This document shows positions 44,057-52,865 of a DNA stretch of 64,000 bases, in pieces. The first letter of the stretch is position 1. Every line of letters begins with the position of its first letter. Both the position numbers and the translations under genes were made by a program. The DNA comes from Lachnospiraceae bacterium. Lineage in GTDB: Bacteria; Bacillota; Clostridia; Lachnospirales; Lachnospiraceae. The stretch covers positions 1-64,000 of the forward strand of contig JAFOVD010000052.1 of assembly GCA_017392525.1 (NCBI GenBank), read 5' to 3'. The notes under the pieces were generated by a model. That model made no database searches. It worked only from the letters and a program-made list of their open reading frames with translations, and had not been told where the DNA came from.

Positions 44057-45106
44057 CTATTTTGGATCAATAAACATCGCATCTCCAAAGGAGAAGAAAC
44101 GATATCTGGCTTCTACAGCCTCTTCGTAGGCGTGAAGCACATGCTCTCTACCTGCCAGTGCAGATACAAGCATAATCAATGTTGATTCCGGCAAATGGAA
44201 GTTTGTAATCAAACCATCGATTGCCTTGAACTTATATCCCGGATAGATAAAAATCTCTGTCCATCCACTGCACTCTCGAAGAGTTCCATCTTCAGCCGCT
44301 GCGGATTCCAGTGTTCTGGTACTTGTTGTACCAACAGAAATGATACGTCCACCATTTGCTCGGGTTTCATTAATCAAATCCGCCGCCTCTTTTGAAATCT
44401 GATAATACTCCGAATGCATATGATGATCCAGAATATTGTCCTCTTTTACCGGACGGAAAGTTCCCAAGCCAACATGAAGTGTAACCTCTGCAATATTTAC
44501 ACCCATATCGCGAATTTCCTGCAGAAGTTCCTTAGTAAAATGAAGTCCTGCTGTAGGCGCCGCTGCGGAACCATCATACTTTGCATAAACAGTCTGATAA
44601 CGGTTTCGATCTTTAAGTTTATGTGTAATATATGGTGGTAAAGGCATCTGTCCCAACTGGTCCAGAATTTCTTCAAAGATTCCATCATAGTGGAACTTTA
44701 TGATTCGATCGCCCTCTTCCACAATATCCATAACCTCTCCAACCAAGAGGCCATTTCCAAAGCTGATGCGAGCCCCGGGACGAGCTTTCTTACCGGGTTT
44801 TACCAGTGTCTCCCAGGTATCGTCACTTTTTCTCTTCAATAGAAGAACCTCTACCTTGCCATGTGTATCCTCTTTTTCACCAATTAATCGAGCAGGAATA
44901 ACACGCGTATTATTTAAAACCAGGCAATCCCCCGGTTTTAAATAATCCTTAATATCATAAAAATGTTTGTGTTCTATATCACCCGTATTCTTATCAAGAA
45001 CCATCAATCTGGATTCTGAACGCACAGAAAGCGGATCCTGTGCAATCAGTTCCTCCGGCAAATGATAATCATAATCAGATAACTTCATTCCAATTTCTTC
45101 TGACAT
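44057..45106 (-). CDS. queA: S-adenosylmethionine:tRNA ribosyltransferase-isomerase
   Basis: QueA transfers and rearranges the ribosyl part of SAM onto preQ1-modified tRNA in queuosine synthesis. The 349 residues include [32 protein letters not shown] and [17 protein letters not shown]. Start: AAGG seven bases before the ATG; a second in-frame ATG six codons later gives MKLSDYDY. It follows pheT after 20 bases, so it may be read from the phe leader. Confidence 0.95.
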   Translation of the reverse strand: MSEEIGMKLSDYDYHLPEELIAQDPLSVRSESRLMVLDKNTGDIEHKHFYDIKDYLKPGDCLVLNNTRVIPARLIGEKEDTHGKVEVLLLKRKSDDTWETLVKPGKKARPGARISFGNGLLVGEVMDIVEEGDRIIKFHYDGIFEEILDQLGQMPLPPYITHKLKDRNRYQTVYAKYDGSAAAPTAGLHFTKELLQEIRDMGVNIAEVTLHVGLGTFRPVKEDNILDHHMHSEYYQISKEAADLINETRANGGRIISVGTTSTRTLESAAAEDGTLRECSGWTEIFIYPGYKFKAIDGLITNFHLPESTLIMLVSALAGREHVLHAYEEAVEARYRFFSFGDAMFIDPK

Positions 45107-45126
45107 TTTACTACCTTATTTCTAAT

Positions 45127-47544
45127 TTATTTTCTCAGCTCTACGCCAATTTTCTCTAAACCATCCAGAATACGTTCCATAGCCTCATTGACATCTGTAT
45201 CTGCAAGGTTCTTATCAAGTGCTCTAAATACCAATGAGTAAGCCACTGACTTAAATCCAGCCTGAATCTGATCACCCTCATAAAGATCGAACAGTTCATA
45301 GTTCTCAAGGTACTGTCCACCCTTCTTTTCGAAGATTTCTTCCAACTGTCCAACAAGAACATCCTTAGGTACAACCATGGAAATATCTCTTGTAGAAGCC
45401 GGGAAGTTAGCAATACCTTCATATTTCTTATCGAAATCAGCCATTTCTACAATATATGGCATATCGATAACTGCTACGTATACACGATCCTTAATATTGT
45501 AATTATCAGCAACCAGTGGATGAACCTCTCCAAGGTAACCGATTACCTGACCATCATATACAACGTTAGCCTGACGACCCGGATGCAAATAATTCTTACC
45601 GGAATTCGGATCATAGTTAACTTTGTCATCCATACCAACACGTGTTAACAGTTCTTCTACCACACCCTTCATTGTGAAGAAATCGCCATCTCCATAGAAT
45701 CCAAGTGTAAACTGCATACGCTCATCAGGAAGTTCTGTAAGTGGTAAGCTCTTTGGAATATAGATATTACCCATTTCATACAGACGAACATCCTTATTTC
45801 TACGGTTATAGTTTGTAGAAAGACTTGTCAGGATACCATTCAGAGAAGATGTACGCATGATAGAATAGTCTTCTCCTAAAGGATTGGAGATTTCAATTGC
45901 CTGACGAAGCTTATCATCAGCATCTAACATAAGCTTATCAAATACCTTTGGACTTTCGAATGAGTAAGTCATACCCTGAGAGAATCCGCAGAATTCTGCA
46001 ACCTCTCTTGCAAGTTTTTCAATTTCAAGCTTGTAAGAAAGTCTACCTGCTGTGGCCTGACCTGATGGCAAAGTTGTAGGAATTTTGTCATATCCAAAGA
46101 AACGAGCAACTTCCTCTGCAATATCAGCGTAAGAAAGCAAATCCTGTCTCCATGTAGGAATTACAAGTTCCTTGCTTTCAACATCATATCCAATCTCAAG
46201 TCTCTTGAAATATTCAAGCATTGTTTCTGCTGAAATATCCGTTCCAAGTAATCTATTATAACGCTCTGGTTCAAATGGAATTCTCCAGCTACTTACCTTT
46301 TCCGGATAAATATCAATTGCTCCGCCTACTACTACACCGGCGCCAAGTTCTTCAACTAACTGGCAGGCACGGTCCATTGCTTCCATAGCATTATTTGGAT
46401 CAAGTCCCTTTTCAAAGATTGAAGATGCATCTGTTCTCATTCCCAATCTCTTAGATGAAAGACGGATATTGGTTCCATCAAAACATGCAGACTCAAATAC
46501 CATAGTCTTCACATCATCTGTAATCATAGAGTTTTCGCCACCCATGATACCGGCAACTCCGACAGCTTTTTTACCATCACAGATTGTAAGCATGTTCTCA
46601 TCCAGTTCTCTCTCCTGGCCATCCAGTGTCACAAACTTCTCACCTGCAGATGCGCGTTTTACGACAATCTTGTGATCTGCAATAGTATCTAAGTCATAGG
46701 CATGCATTGGCTGACCATATTCCACCATTACATAGTTTGTAATATCTACGATGTTATTAATTGGACGGATTCCCTGAGAGCGAAGTCTCTCCTGCATCCA
46801 CATTGGAGACGGTTCAACCTTGATATCCTTAACAACTCTTGCAGTATAACGACTGCATAAATCATGGTCTTTTACTTCAACACTAATATAATCATTTACA
46901 TCTTCGTTATTTCCAGTCTTCTTAACCACCGGAGGAACGAATTCCTTTTCAAATGTTGCTGCCGCTTCTCTTGCGATTCCCAGTACTGCAAAGCAATCTA
47001 CACGGTTTGATGTAATTTCATATTCAACAATTACATCATCGAGGCCAAGGTATGCTACGCAGTCTTCGCCAACCGGTGCATCCTCCGGAAGGATATATAA
47101 TCCATTTTCCGGTGCATCCGGATACATTTCTCTATCAGAACCAAGTTCTTCGATGGAGCACATCATGCCGTTACTTTCCACGCCACGAAGTTTACCCTTC
47201 TTAATCTTGATTCCACCTTCAGTCTTTGTACCGTCATGACCTCCCGCTACGCGTCCGCCATCCAGTACCACCGGCACCTTAACACCTTCTGTTACGTTTG
47301 GTGCACCTGTAACAATCTGAGTTGTCTCATTTCCAATATTCACCTGGCAGATAACCAGCTTATCCGCATCCGGATGCTTTTCAATCTTTTCTACCTGACC
47401 AATTACGATTTTATCTAAATCCGCGCTAAGATCCGTGAAGTATTCTACTTTGGAACCTGAAAGAATCATAGCATCTGTGTATTCCTGTGGTGTCACATCA
47501 AGTCCTGGCACCAATGCTTTTATCCATTTTAATGATGTTCTCAT
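45127..47544 (-). CDS. pheT: Phenylalanine-tRNA ligase beta subunit
   Basis: The beta chain of the alpha2-beta2 synthetase binds tRNA-Phe and edits mischarged Tyr. The 805 residues are full length: N-terminal OB-fold tRNA-binding domain (about 40-150), the B3/B4 editing domain, B5, the catalytic-like domain (about 480-690) and the C-terminal FDX-ACB anticodon-binding domain (ending LEKIGVELRK). It follows pheS after 22 bases. Confidence 0.96.
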   Translation of the reverse strand: MRTSLKWIKALVPGLDVTPQEYTDAMILSGSKVEYFTDLSADLDKIVIGQVEKIEKHPDADKLVICQVNIGNETTQIVTGAPNVTEGVKVPVVLDGGRVAGGHDGTKTEGGIKIKKGKLRGVESNGMMCSIEELGSDREMYPDAPENGLYILPEDAPVGEDCVAYLGLDDVIVEYEITSNRVDCFAVLGIAREAAATFEKEFVPPVVKKTGNNEDVNDYISVEVKDHDLCSRYTARVVKDIKVEPSPMWMQERLRSQGIRPINNIVDITNYVMVEYGQPMHAYDLDTIADHKIVVKRASAGEKFVTLDGQERELDENMLTICDGKKAVGVAGIMGGENSMITDDVKTMVFESACFDGTNIRLSSKRLGMRTDASSIFEKGLDPNNAMEAMDRACQLVEELGAGVVVGGAIDIYPEKVSSWRIPFEPERYNRLLGTDISAETMLEYFKRLEIGYDVESKELVIPTWRQDLLSYADIAEEVARFFGYDKIPTTLPSGQATAGRLSYKLEIEKLAREVAEFCGFSQGMTYSFESPKVFDKLMLDADDKLRQAIEISNPLGEDYSIMRTSSLNGILTSLSTNYNRRNKDVRLYEMGNIYIPKSLPLTELPDERMQFTLGFYGDGDFFTMKGVVEELLTRVGMDDKVNYDPNSGKNYLHPGRQANVVYDGQVIGYLGEVHPLVADNYNIKDRVYVAVIDMPYIVEMADFDKKYEGIANFPASTRDISMVVPKDVLVGQLEEIFEKKGGQYLENYELFDLYEGDQIQAGFKSVAYSLVFRALDKNLADTDVNEAMERILDGLEKIGVELRK

Positions 47545-47566
47545 TTTATTCTCCTATTCTTTCTAA

Positions 47567-48586
47567 TTAAAACTGGCTGAGGAAACGATCATCGTTCTCA
47601 TAAAGTAATCTCATATCATCGATTTCATACTTCAATAACGTAATACGTTCCAGACCAACACCAAAGGCGAATCCTACATATTCCTCAGGATCAATACCGC
47701 TCATACGAAGTACATTTGGATGAATCATACCGCAACCGAGAATTTCAATCCAACCTTCGCCCTTACAGAAACGACATCCCTTTCCATGACACTTAAAGCA
47801 GGAAACGTCAACTTCTGCACTTGGTTCTGTAAATGGGAAATGATGAGGTCTGAACTTAACCTTAGTATCCTCACCGAAAAGTTCTTTGGCAAATGTTTCC
47901 AATGTACCCTTTAAATCTGCAAAAGTAACATTTTTATCAATAACCATTCCTTCAATCTGGTGGAATGATGGAGAATGTGTCGCATCCACTTCATCTGCAC
48001 GATATACACGTCCCGGAGCAATCATTCTGATTGGAAGATTACCCTTTTCCATCTCATGTGCCTGTACAGAAGATGTCTGTGTACGAAGCAGAATTTCCGG
48101 TGTGATATAGAATGTATCCTGTTCATCCTTAGCCGGATGGTTTGCCGGAATGTTCAGAGCTTCAAAGTTATAGTAATCCTTTTCGATTTCAGGACCTTCT
48201 ACTACTTCATAGCCCATACCTACGAAGATTTTTTCTACTTCTTCCAATACAGAAGTATTTGGATGTGCATGTCCAAGCTTATTCTTCTTTGCCGGAAGTG
48301 TAACATCAATCTTTTCAAAATCAAGACGCTTTTCAAGAGCTGCCTTCTCAAAGCTCTTCTTGGCTTCTGTAAGCTTGCCTTCTATCGCTGCTCTTGTTTC
48401 ATTCACCATCTGACCAACCTTAGGTCTGTCTTCCGGAGATACATCTTTCATACTCTTTAAGATTGCTGTAAGTTCACCCTTCTTACCGAGAATGTTTACT
48501 CTGATGTCATTCAATGCATCCAGATTCTCTGCTGAAGTAATCTGGGAGAGAGCCTTCTCTCTGATTTCCTGCAATTTGTCTTTCAT
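47567..48586 (-). CDS. pheS: Phenylalanine-tRNA ligase alpha subunit
   Basis: The catalytic class II subunit charges tRNA-Phe. The 339 residues show an N-terminal coiled coil (about 1-85), motif 2 region TSSVQAHEM and GRVYRADEVDATHSPSFHQIEG, and motif 3 region GFAFGVGLERITLLKY. It also has a CHGKGCRFCKGEGW cysteine cluster inserted before motif 3, which is common in this family. The start has AAAGGAG six bases upstream. A T-box leader upstream controls it. Confidence 0.97.
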   Translation of the reverse strand: MKDKLQEIREKALSQITSAENLDALNDIRVNILGKKGELTAILKSMKDVSPEDRPKVGQMVNETRAAIEGKLTEAKKSFEKAALEKRLDFEKIDVTLPAKKNKLGHAHPNTSVLEEVEKIFVGMGYEVVEGPEIEKDYYNFEALNIPANHPAKDEQDTFYITPEILLRTQTSSVQAHEMEKGNLPIRMIAPGRVYRADEVDATHSPSFHQIEGMVIDKNVTFADLKGTLETFAKELFGEDTKVKFRPHHFPFTEPSAEVDVSCFKCHGKGCRFCKGEGWIEILGCGMIHPNVLRMSGIDPEEYVGFAFGVGLERITLLKYEIDDMRLLYENDDRFLSQF

Positions 48587-48633
48587 ACGTTTCTCCTTTT
48601 TCTATAACGAATCTTTCCGGGACGATTTCTTAT

Positions 48634-48647
48634 TCAGGAATTCCTGA
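48634..48647. repeat. Perfect 14-bp palindrome between T-box terminator and pheS
   Basis: TCAGGAATTCCTGA is a perfect palindrome in the part of the leader transcribed only after antitermination. It could be a small hairpin or nothing. Confidence 0.45.
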
Positions 48648-48651
48648 CAAT

Positions 48652-48686
48652 AAAAAAACTCCGTCCCTACTCATAGGGACGAAGTT
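48652..48686 (-). terminator. T-box regulated terminator of the pheST leader
   Basis: On the minus strand a 13-bp stem containing one G-T pair is followed by seven T residues. Its 5' arm directly follows the conserved T-box sequence, as needed for the terminator/antiterminator switch. Confidence 0.9.
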
Positions 48687-48950
48687 ACTCCGCGTTACCA
48701 CCCTGATTTCCGAAGTCATGTTTATATTAAGAAATGCTTCTGCACCTCCACTTCGGACACTCAATTATGCTTAACGTGCACTACCCGTCAAAGCCTACTA
48801 ATCCATATACCGGATGTTCAGCTTTGCAGCTCCTGCGAGAAATTCATCCGGGGTCTGTCTCCAAGATTGCTCTCAGCGTATCGCAATCTCTCTCTCCTGG
48901 TCAGTATCCCAGACTACTAAGCGCATTCGTAGCCTTTTTCAAAACACTTC
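48652..48950 (-). ncRNA. T-box leader riboswitch for pheST
   Basis: The leader has the conserved T-box AGGGTGGTAACGCG (48691-48704) followed by the antiterminator/terminator switch. Upstream lies a long structured stem I region (AGAGAGAGATTGCG, GAATTTCTCGCAGG). T-box leaders read uncharged tRNA and allow transcription only when charging is low. A TTC codon at 48839-48841 in a GAATTTCTC context is a plausible Phe specifier, which agrees with pheS downstream; the specifier position was not verified by folding. Confidence 0.9.
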
Positions 48951-48954
48951 GTAC

Positions 48955-48983
48955 ATAATAGCATAACCGCTAAAAAACATCAA
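48955..48983 (-). promoter_or_regulatory. SigmaA-type promoter of the pheST T-box leader
   Basis: On the minus strand TTGATG and TATTAT are exactly 17 bases apart. The -35 box directly abuts the T tract of the upstream small-RNA terminator. Confidence 0.68.
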
Positions 48984-49013
48984 GAAAAAAGAGGGAGTCC
49001 TACGACTCCCTCA
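48984..49013 (-). terminator. Terminator of the probable 6S RNA gene
   Basis: On the minus strand GAGGGAGTC and GGACTCCCTC pair across a short loop and are followed by six T residues. Confidence 0.85.
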
Positions 49014-49196
49014 AACAATTAAACATTGCCCAGCATGCCGGTCCTGCGATTTTGACTCCTAGCAAAGCTAGGTGGGATACCGCATTCAAGGTTCTGTCAT
49101 CCTCCTGTAGAGGCCCGACATTACAATGAAGATCTAGGATTCCCATGAAAAAAGATGTAGGTTCAAAATACAACAGGTTATCGCACATTCCAGGTT
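48984..49196 (-). ncRNA. ssrS: Probable 6S RNA
   Basis: This is a gene of about 210 bases with its own TATAAT box and its own terminator and no coding frame. By eye it folds like 6S RNA. The ends pair through CCTGG/CTGGG, CCTG/CAGG and TTTTGA/TCAAAA. A central open region carries a small 3'-side hairpin CCTAGC-TTT-GCTAGG. An apical stem pairs TGGGA with TCCCA and TGTC/GACA, capped by CCTC/GAGG. 6S RNA mimics an open promoter and binds sigmaA RNA polymerase. The class is inferred from fold and size; a covariance search was not possible. Confidence 0.7.
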
Positions 49197-49202
49197 ACTT
49201 GT

Positions 49203-49208
49203 ATTATA
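49203..49208 (-). promoter_or_regulatory. -10 box of the probable 6S RNA gene
   Basis: A perfect TATAAT on the minus strand lies about seven bases before the predicted RNA start. No good -35 box is seen at the usual distance. Confidence 0.55.
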
Positions 49209-49257
49209 CCCTATTTTTAACAAATAATCATCCCTTTTAATATTAAAACTTTCGAAA

Positions 49258-49457
49258 TTCCACACTTCCTGCCCTCCGGCACCCTATGCCCCGCACAACC
49301 ATCCCCAGCGCTTCGCAAGAATATTATATTTTCCATATATGCAACCGACACACGCCTGATGCTCCCTATTGCATATAGGAAAATTATAATATTCGCGAAA
49401 TTGCGCTTGGGGGATGGTTGCGCGGGGCATAGGGCGCCGGAAAGCAGGAAGTGCGGA
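49258..49457. repeat. Giant 200-bp imperfect inverted repeat
   Basis: Two arms of about 88 bases (49258-49346 and 49368-49457) are complementary and enclose a loop of about 22 bases. The outer 45 bp are GC-rich and differ at only five positions. The inner part is AT-rich with small bulges. No gene lies in it; short frames there are products of the repeat. It sits between the 6S-like gene and the gltA promoter. It may be a MITE-like element or a structured RNA; no second copy is in this window. Confidence 0.85.
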
Positions 49458-49472
49458 AAAACAAAAGGTTTC

Positions 49473-49501
49473 TTGTATACAAAGGTAGAAAATGATATGA
49501 T
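49473..49501 (+). promoter_or_regulatory. SigmaA-type promoter for citrate synthase
   Basis: TTGTAT and TATGAT are exactly 17 bases apart, beginning 16 bases after the giant hairpin. The transcript would start about 70 bases before the start codon, so the hairpin is outside it. Confidence 0.65.
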
Positions 49502-49579
49502 AGGTGTGTTGTTTTATAAACAAAAATGGAAAAAGGAAATCCTATCCCCATAGGAAAAAGAAAAAAGGAGGTTAGAGAC

Positions 49580-50947
49580 TTGTCAGAAACTAACTTTAGC
49601 GAGATTACTCCACAGATCAAAGCCCTGGCCGCAAAAACAGAAGAAGCTTCCAAAGTTGAACCGGAACTATATTCTGAATACGGCGTTAAGCGCGGACTTC
49701 GAGATTTAAATGGTAAAGGTGTACTGGTTGGCATTACTAATATTTCAGAAGTCAATTCAGCGCGCGTTATCAATGGAAAATCCGTTCCAATTGACGGCGA
49801 ACTATTCTATAGAGGCATAAATATTCAGGAATTAGTTGAAAAACATCCTCATGACAATCACTTCGGTTTTGAGGAGGCCGCGTATCTGCTTCTCTTTGGT
49901 AAGTTACCAAATCAGTCAGAATTAGATGAATTCATCGAATTATTAAGTGAATACCGTACATTGCCTCCAAACTTTGTACGAGATGTTATTATGAAGAAAC
50001 CAAGCATGGATATGATGAACTCCCTTGCTCGTTCCGTTTTAACATTGTATTCATACGACGAAAAGGCAGACGATACCAGCAAGGAAAATGTATTACGTCA
50101 GTGCTTAATACTGATTGCAACATTTCCTCTGCTTTCTGTATATGGTTATCAGGCATATCGTCATTATCATTTAAATGACAGCTTGATTATCCACCCACCA
50201 GTCAAGGGATTCTCCACAGCTGAGAACATCCTTCACTGTCTCCGTGATGATAAGAAATTCACTCCTCTGGAAGCTCAGCTTCTGGATATCTGTTTAATTT
50301 TACATATGGAACACGGTGGCGGTAACAATTCTACCTTTACTACACATCTGGTTTCCTCATCCGGAACAGATACATACTCTGCTATCGCTGCTGCCCTCGG
50401 TTCTCTTAAGGGACCTCGTCACGGTGGAGCCAATTTACGAGTAGTAAATATGTTTGCAGATTTAAAAGAAAAGGTAAATGACTGGACCAGTGAAGAAGAA
50501 GTATCTGATTACCTCAGAAAACTGCTTCACAAAGAAGCTTTTGATAAGAAAGGTCTGATTTATGGTATGGGTCATGCCGTTTATTCTCTTTCCGATCCAA
50601 GAGCCGTTGTACTTCGTTCCTTCGTTGAAGAACTTTCAGAAGAAAAGGGATATCAAAAGGAATTTGCTCTCTATGGTTTAGTAGAGAAACTTGCTCCAAA
50701 GATTATCGCTGAAGAACGTAAAATCTATAAGGGTGTATGCCCTAATGTGGATTTCTTCAGTGGATTTGTATATCAGATGTTAGATTTACCAATCGAGTTA
50801 TATACTCCAATCTTCGCCATTGCACGAATCACCGGTTGGAGTGCTCACCGTATGGAAGAAATCTGTCACAATGATAAGATTATGCGTCCTGCCTACATGA
50901 CAGTAACAAGTCACCATGACTTTGTTCCATTGGAAGACCGCGAATAA
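49580..50947 (+). CDS. gltA: Citrate synthase
   Basis: Citrate synthase condenses acetyl-CoA with oxaloacetate. The 455 residues contain the catalytic-region motifs LHMEHGGGNNSTFT, GPRHGGANLRV, YGMGHAVYSLSDPR and the C-terminal DFFSGFVYQMLDLP. The start codon is TTG (MSETNFSE), set by AAGGAGG eight bases upstream; an in-frame ATG 18 codons earlier has no support. The family includes methylcitrate synthases, but context gives no propionate genes. With malic enzyme and NifJ it suggests a partial TCA route to glutamate. Confidence 0.92.
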   Translation: MSETNFSEITPQIKALAAKTEEASKVEPELYSEYGVKRGLRDLNGKGVLVGITNISEVNSARVINGKSVPIDGELFYRGINIQELVEKHPHDNHFGFEEAAYLLLFGKLPNQSELDEFIELLSEYRTLPPNFVRDVIMKKPSMDMMNSLARSVLTLYSYDEKADDTSKENVLRQCLILIATFPLLSVYGYQAYRHYHLNDSLIIHPPVKGFSTAENILHCLRDDKKFTPLEAQLLDICLILHMEHGGGNNSTFTTHLVSSSGTDTYSAIAAALGSLKGPRHGGANLRVVNMFADLKEKVNDWTSEEEVSDYLRKLLHKEAFDKKGLIYGMGHAVYSLSDPRAVVLRSFVEELSEEKGYQKEFALYGLVEKLAPKIIAEERKIYKGVCPNVDFFSGFVYQMLDLPIELYTPIFAIARITGWSAHRMEEICHNDKIMRPAYMTVTSHHDFVPLEDRE

Positions 50948-50988
50948 AAAACAGACCATCTTGCCACATGCAAGATGGTCTGTTTTTA
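50948..50988. terminator. Bidirectional terminator after citrate synthase
   Basis: A 16-bp stem (AAACAGACCATCTTGC with its complement) around a five-base loop has A and T runs on both sides. It serves gltA and the convergent membrane protein gene. Confidence 0.9.
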
Positions 50989-50989
50989 T

Positions 50990-51358
50990 TTAAAAGAATT
51001 CATTCTTACCTTTTCTAAGCTGAACTGAAAACCAGATCCAAACAGATAAAAATCCAAGTAGAACAATAATATTAACTGCTGTATTTACCTTTGGCAAAGA
51101 TTCATTCCATGCTGTAAACCCATCATCATAGAGTCCCTCTAAACCATAGACAATATCAACAACACCAAATATATTGGCTTTTGAATACAAGAAATTGATA
51201 AATCCCTTTCGATTCCTGCAATGTCTCATTTCCTGCGCGGACACAAAAAGCGATGGAACCTCCTGATTCACCTTCATAAATCTTGCCTGATACAAAATAT
51301 ATACCCCCAGAACAAGGACAATCACATCAAAAATCAACATCATATTTTTACTGTTCAT
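50990..51358 (-). CDS. Small membrane protein of unknown function
   Basis: I do not recognise a family. The 122-residue protein has an N-terminal hydrophobic segment (about 7-24), a polar middle part (about 25-75, with RHCRNRKGFINFLYSKANIF) and a second hydrophobic segment (about 93-112), so both ends are probably on the same side. It ends with a short basic tail. The start MNSKNMM has GAGG eight bases upstream. A TATAAT box at 51389-51394 lies about 30 bases upstream of the start codon. It is a single-gene unit. Confidence 0.7.
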   Translation of the reverse strand: MNSKNMMLIFDVIVLVLGVYILYQARFMKVNQEVPSLFVSAQEMRHCRNRKGFINFLYSKANIFGVVDIVYGLEGLYDDGFTAWNESLPKVNTAVNIIVLLGFLSVWIWFSVQLRKGKNEFF

Positions 51359-51447
51359 AGTAAGCACCTCGTAAACATTTCTTTTTCCATTATAACTATT
51401 CCAAATCTTAAAAGTAAATAAACAATCACAAATAGTCTGACTTTTTG

Positions 51448-51477
51448 TTGTACATATCTTGAAAGGTAGTGTAAAAT
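51448..51477 (+). promoter_or_regulatory. Probable promoter for the CheY/CheX-like pair
   Basis: TTGTAC and TAAAAT are 18 bases apart, about 30 bases before the response regulator start codon. Confidence 0.55.
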
Positions 51478-51506
51478 CAAATTATCAATTAGAAGGGGTG
51501 AAAAAT

Positions 51507-51887
51507 ATGAGTTTATCAAATGTTAGTATTCTTGTTTGCGATGATTCGATTCTCGCGCGTAAGCAATTAAAAGATGTTATTTCCTCATTTTCTCAGGAAA
51601 TAACCATTAAGGAAGCTGCGAACGGACAAGAAGCTGTCGATTTATATAAACAAATCAATCCGGACTTAATCTTCCTTGATATTGTAATGCCTGTAAAGGA
51701 TGGTATTTCAGCCGTTCAGGAAATCATTGATTATGACAGCGACGCCGAAATCATCATCGTTTCATCAACCGGAACACAGACACAGCTTAAGAATGCAATC
51801 GAGGCTGGCGCCAGAGATTTTATTCAGAAGCCATTTTCAGATGCACAGGTTAATAAAGTATTAAAGAACCACCTGGGAGAGGAGTAA
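51507..51887 (+). CDS. Single-domain response regulator (CheY-like)
   Basis: The 126-residue protein is a lone receiver domain. All phosphorylation residues are visible: the acidic pair in VCDDS, the phospho-acceptor Asp in LIFLDIVMP, Ser/Thr in IIVSST and the Lys in FIQKPF. There is no output domain, so it acts by protein contact, as CheY does. No histidine kinase is nearby. The start MSLSNVS has AAGGGG eight bases upstream; the frame is open 16 codons further. The CheX-like gene follows after three bases and is surely co-transcribed. Confidence 0.9.
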   Translation: MSLSNVSILVCDDSILARKQLKDVISSFSQEITIKEAANGQEAVDLYKQINPDLIFLDIVMPVKDGISAVQEIIDYDSDAEIIIVSSTGTQTQLKNAIEAGARDFIQKPFSDAQVNKVLKNHLGEE

Positions 51888-51890
51888 ATT

Positions 51891-52784
51891 ATGTATGCTC
51901 AGTTTTTTGGTGCGTACCTCTTAAGCCAGGGTGCTATTACGCCAGAGCAATTAACCGATGCAATAAAAGCACTCAGTGATGCCAGAATCAAACTCGGTAC
52001 GCTAGCAATTCATCATGGCTTAATGACAGCCAGTGAGGTTGAAGAAGTATGTTTCCTGCAAACCAGAGAAGACAAAAAGTTTGGCGAGATTGCCGTTGAC
52101 CGCGGTTATCTTACCGTCGCACAGGTTGAAGAACTGTTGGAAACCCAGACACCGGATTTTCTGTTACTTGGCCAGAGTCTTGTTGATTTAAATATTCTGG
52201 ACAACGCTTCACTTGAAGATTTATTGATTGACTATCAAAATACAACAGAGATTTGCAACATGGAAGACGAAACAGATCAGGATTCTGACGAATTAATTGA
52301 ACGTTTCTTTAAATATGCCAACTACCCGATTACAAAACCGGCAGCCACATATCTAAGATTACTGTTTAACAACCTGATTCGTTTTATCGGTCCGGATTAC
52401 ACGCCTCTCTCTCCTGTTATTTCTGATGAAGTCGCAATTGACTTCTGTGTTACCCAGGAGATGTCCGGCTCATCCAACTTCGTAGCCAGCATTGATATGT
52501 CTCAGGATTCCGCTATCGATTTTGCTTCTCGCTATGCCAAGATGGATTTTGTTGATTTCGATGAGTATGTTCAGGCTTCCATGGAAGATTTCTTAAATCT
52601 CCATAATGGACTATTTGCCGTGAATATGTCCAATGAATATTCCGTCGAGTTGGATTTGGCCCCACCATATGTGGAACAGGGATCCGTATTACGATTACCT
52701 CCGGTTTCCTACGTTATACCGGTTATTTTCCCATTTGGCACCATTAATCTGATTATCACAATCATGGAAGAAAACGAAGAGTAA
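51891..52784 (+). CDS. Protein with MshEN-like repeats and a CheX-like C-terminal domain
   Basis: The 297-residue protein has an N-terminal part (about 1-120) with three or four helical repeats of the kind 'LG-ai--G-lT--qveelL--Q' that resemble the MshEN/GspE N-terminal domain, some of which bind cyclic-di-GMP. An acidic linker (about 121-140) leads to a C-terminal domain (about 145-297) resembling CheX/CheC chemotaxis phosphatases, in particular EDFLNLHNGLFAVNMSNE. It probably works with the receiver protein encoded just before it, perhaps as its phosphatase. Domain calls are by pattern only. Confidence 0.65.
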   Translation: MYAQFFGAYLLSQGAITPEQLTDAIKALSDARIKLGTLAIHHGLMTASEVEEVCFLQTREDKKFGEIAVDRGYLTVAQVEELLETQTPDFLLLGQSLVDLNILDNASLEDLLIDYQNTTEICNMEDETDQDSDELIERFFKYANYPITKPAATYLRLLFNNLIRFIGPDYTPLSPVISDEVAIDFCVTQEMSGSSNFVASIDMSQDSAIDFASRYAKMDFVDFDEYVQASMEDFLNLHNGLFAVNMSNEYSVELDLAPPYVEQGSVLRLPPVSYVIPVIFPFGTINLIITIMEENEE

Positions 52785-52804
52785 ACTTATTTCTTTAATC
52801 TATA

Positions 52805-52845
52805 AAATAAACTCGGATTGGAAGATTCCAATCCGAGCTTTCTTA
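52805..52845. terminator. Bidirectional terminator between the CheX-like gene and thrC
   Basis: A perfect 12-bp arm pair (CTCGGATTGGAA with its complement) almost without a loop is flanked by T-rich tails on both strands. Confidence 0.82.
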
Positions 52846-52865
52846 TTACTAATTCTTATATCTAA

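Noticed and set aside
47975..48460. 161-codon open frame opposite pheS
   Set aside because: Antisense shadow, Cys/Phe/Ile-rich, no ribosome binding site.
49284..49523. Short open frames on both strands across the giant hairpin
   Set aside because: They follow from the inverted repeat, have no ribosome binding site, and no protein-like composition.
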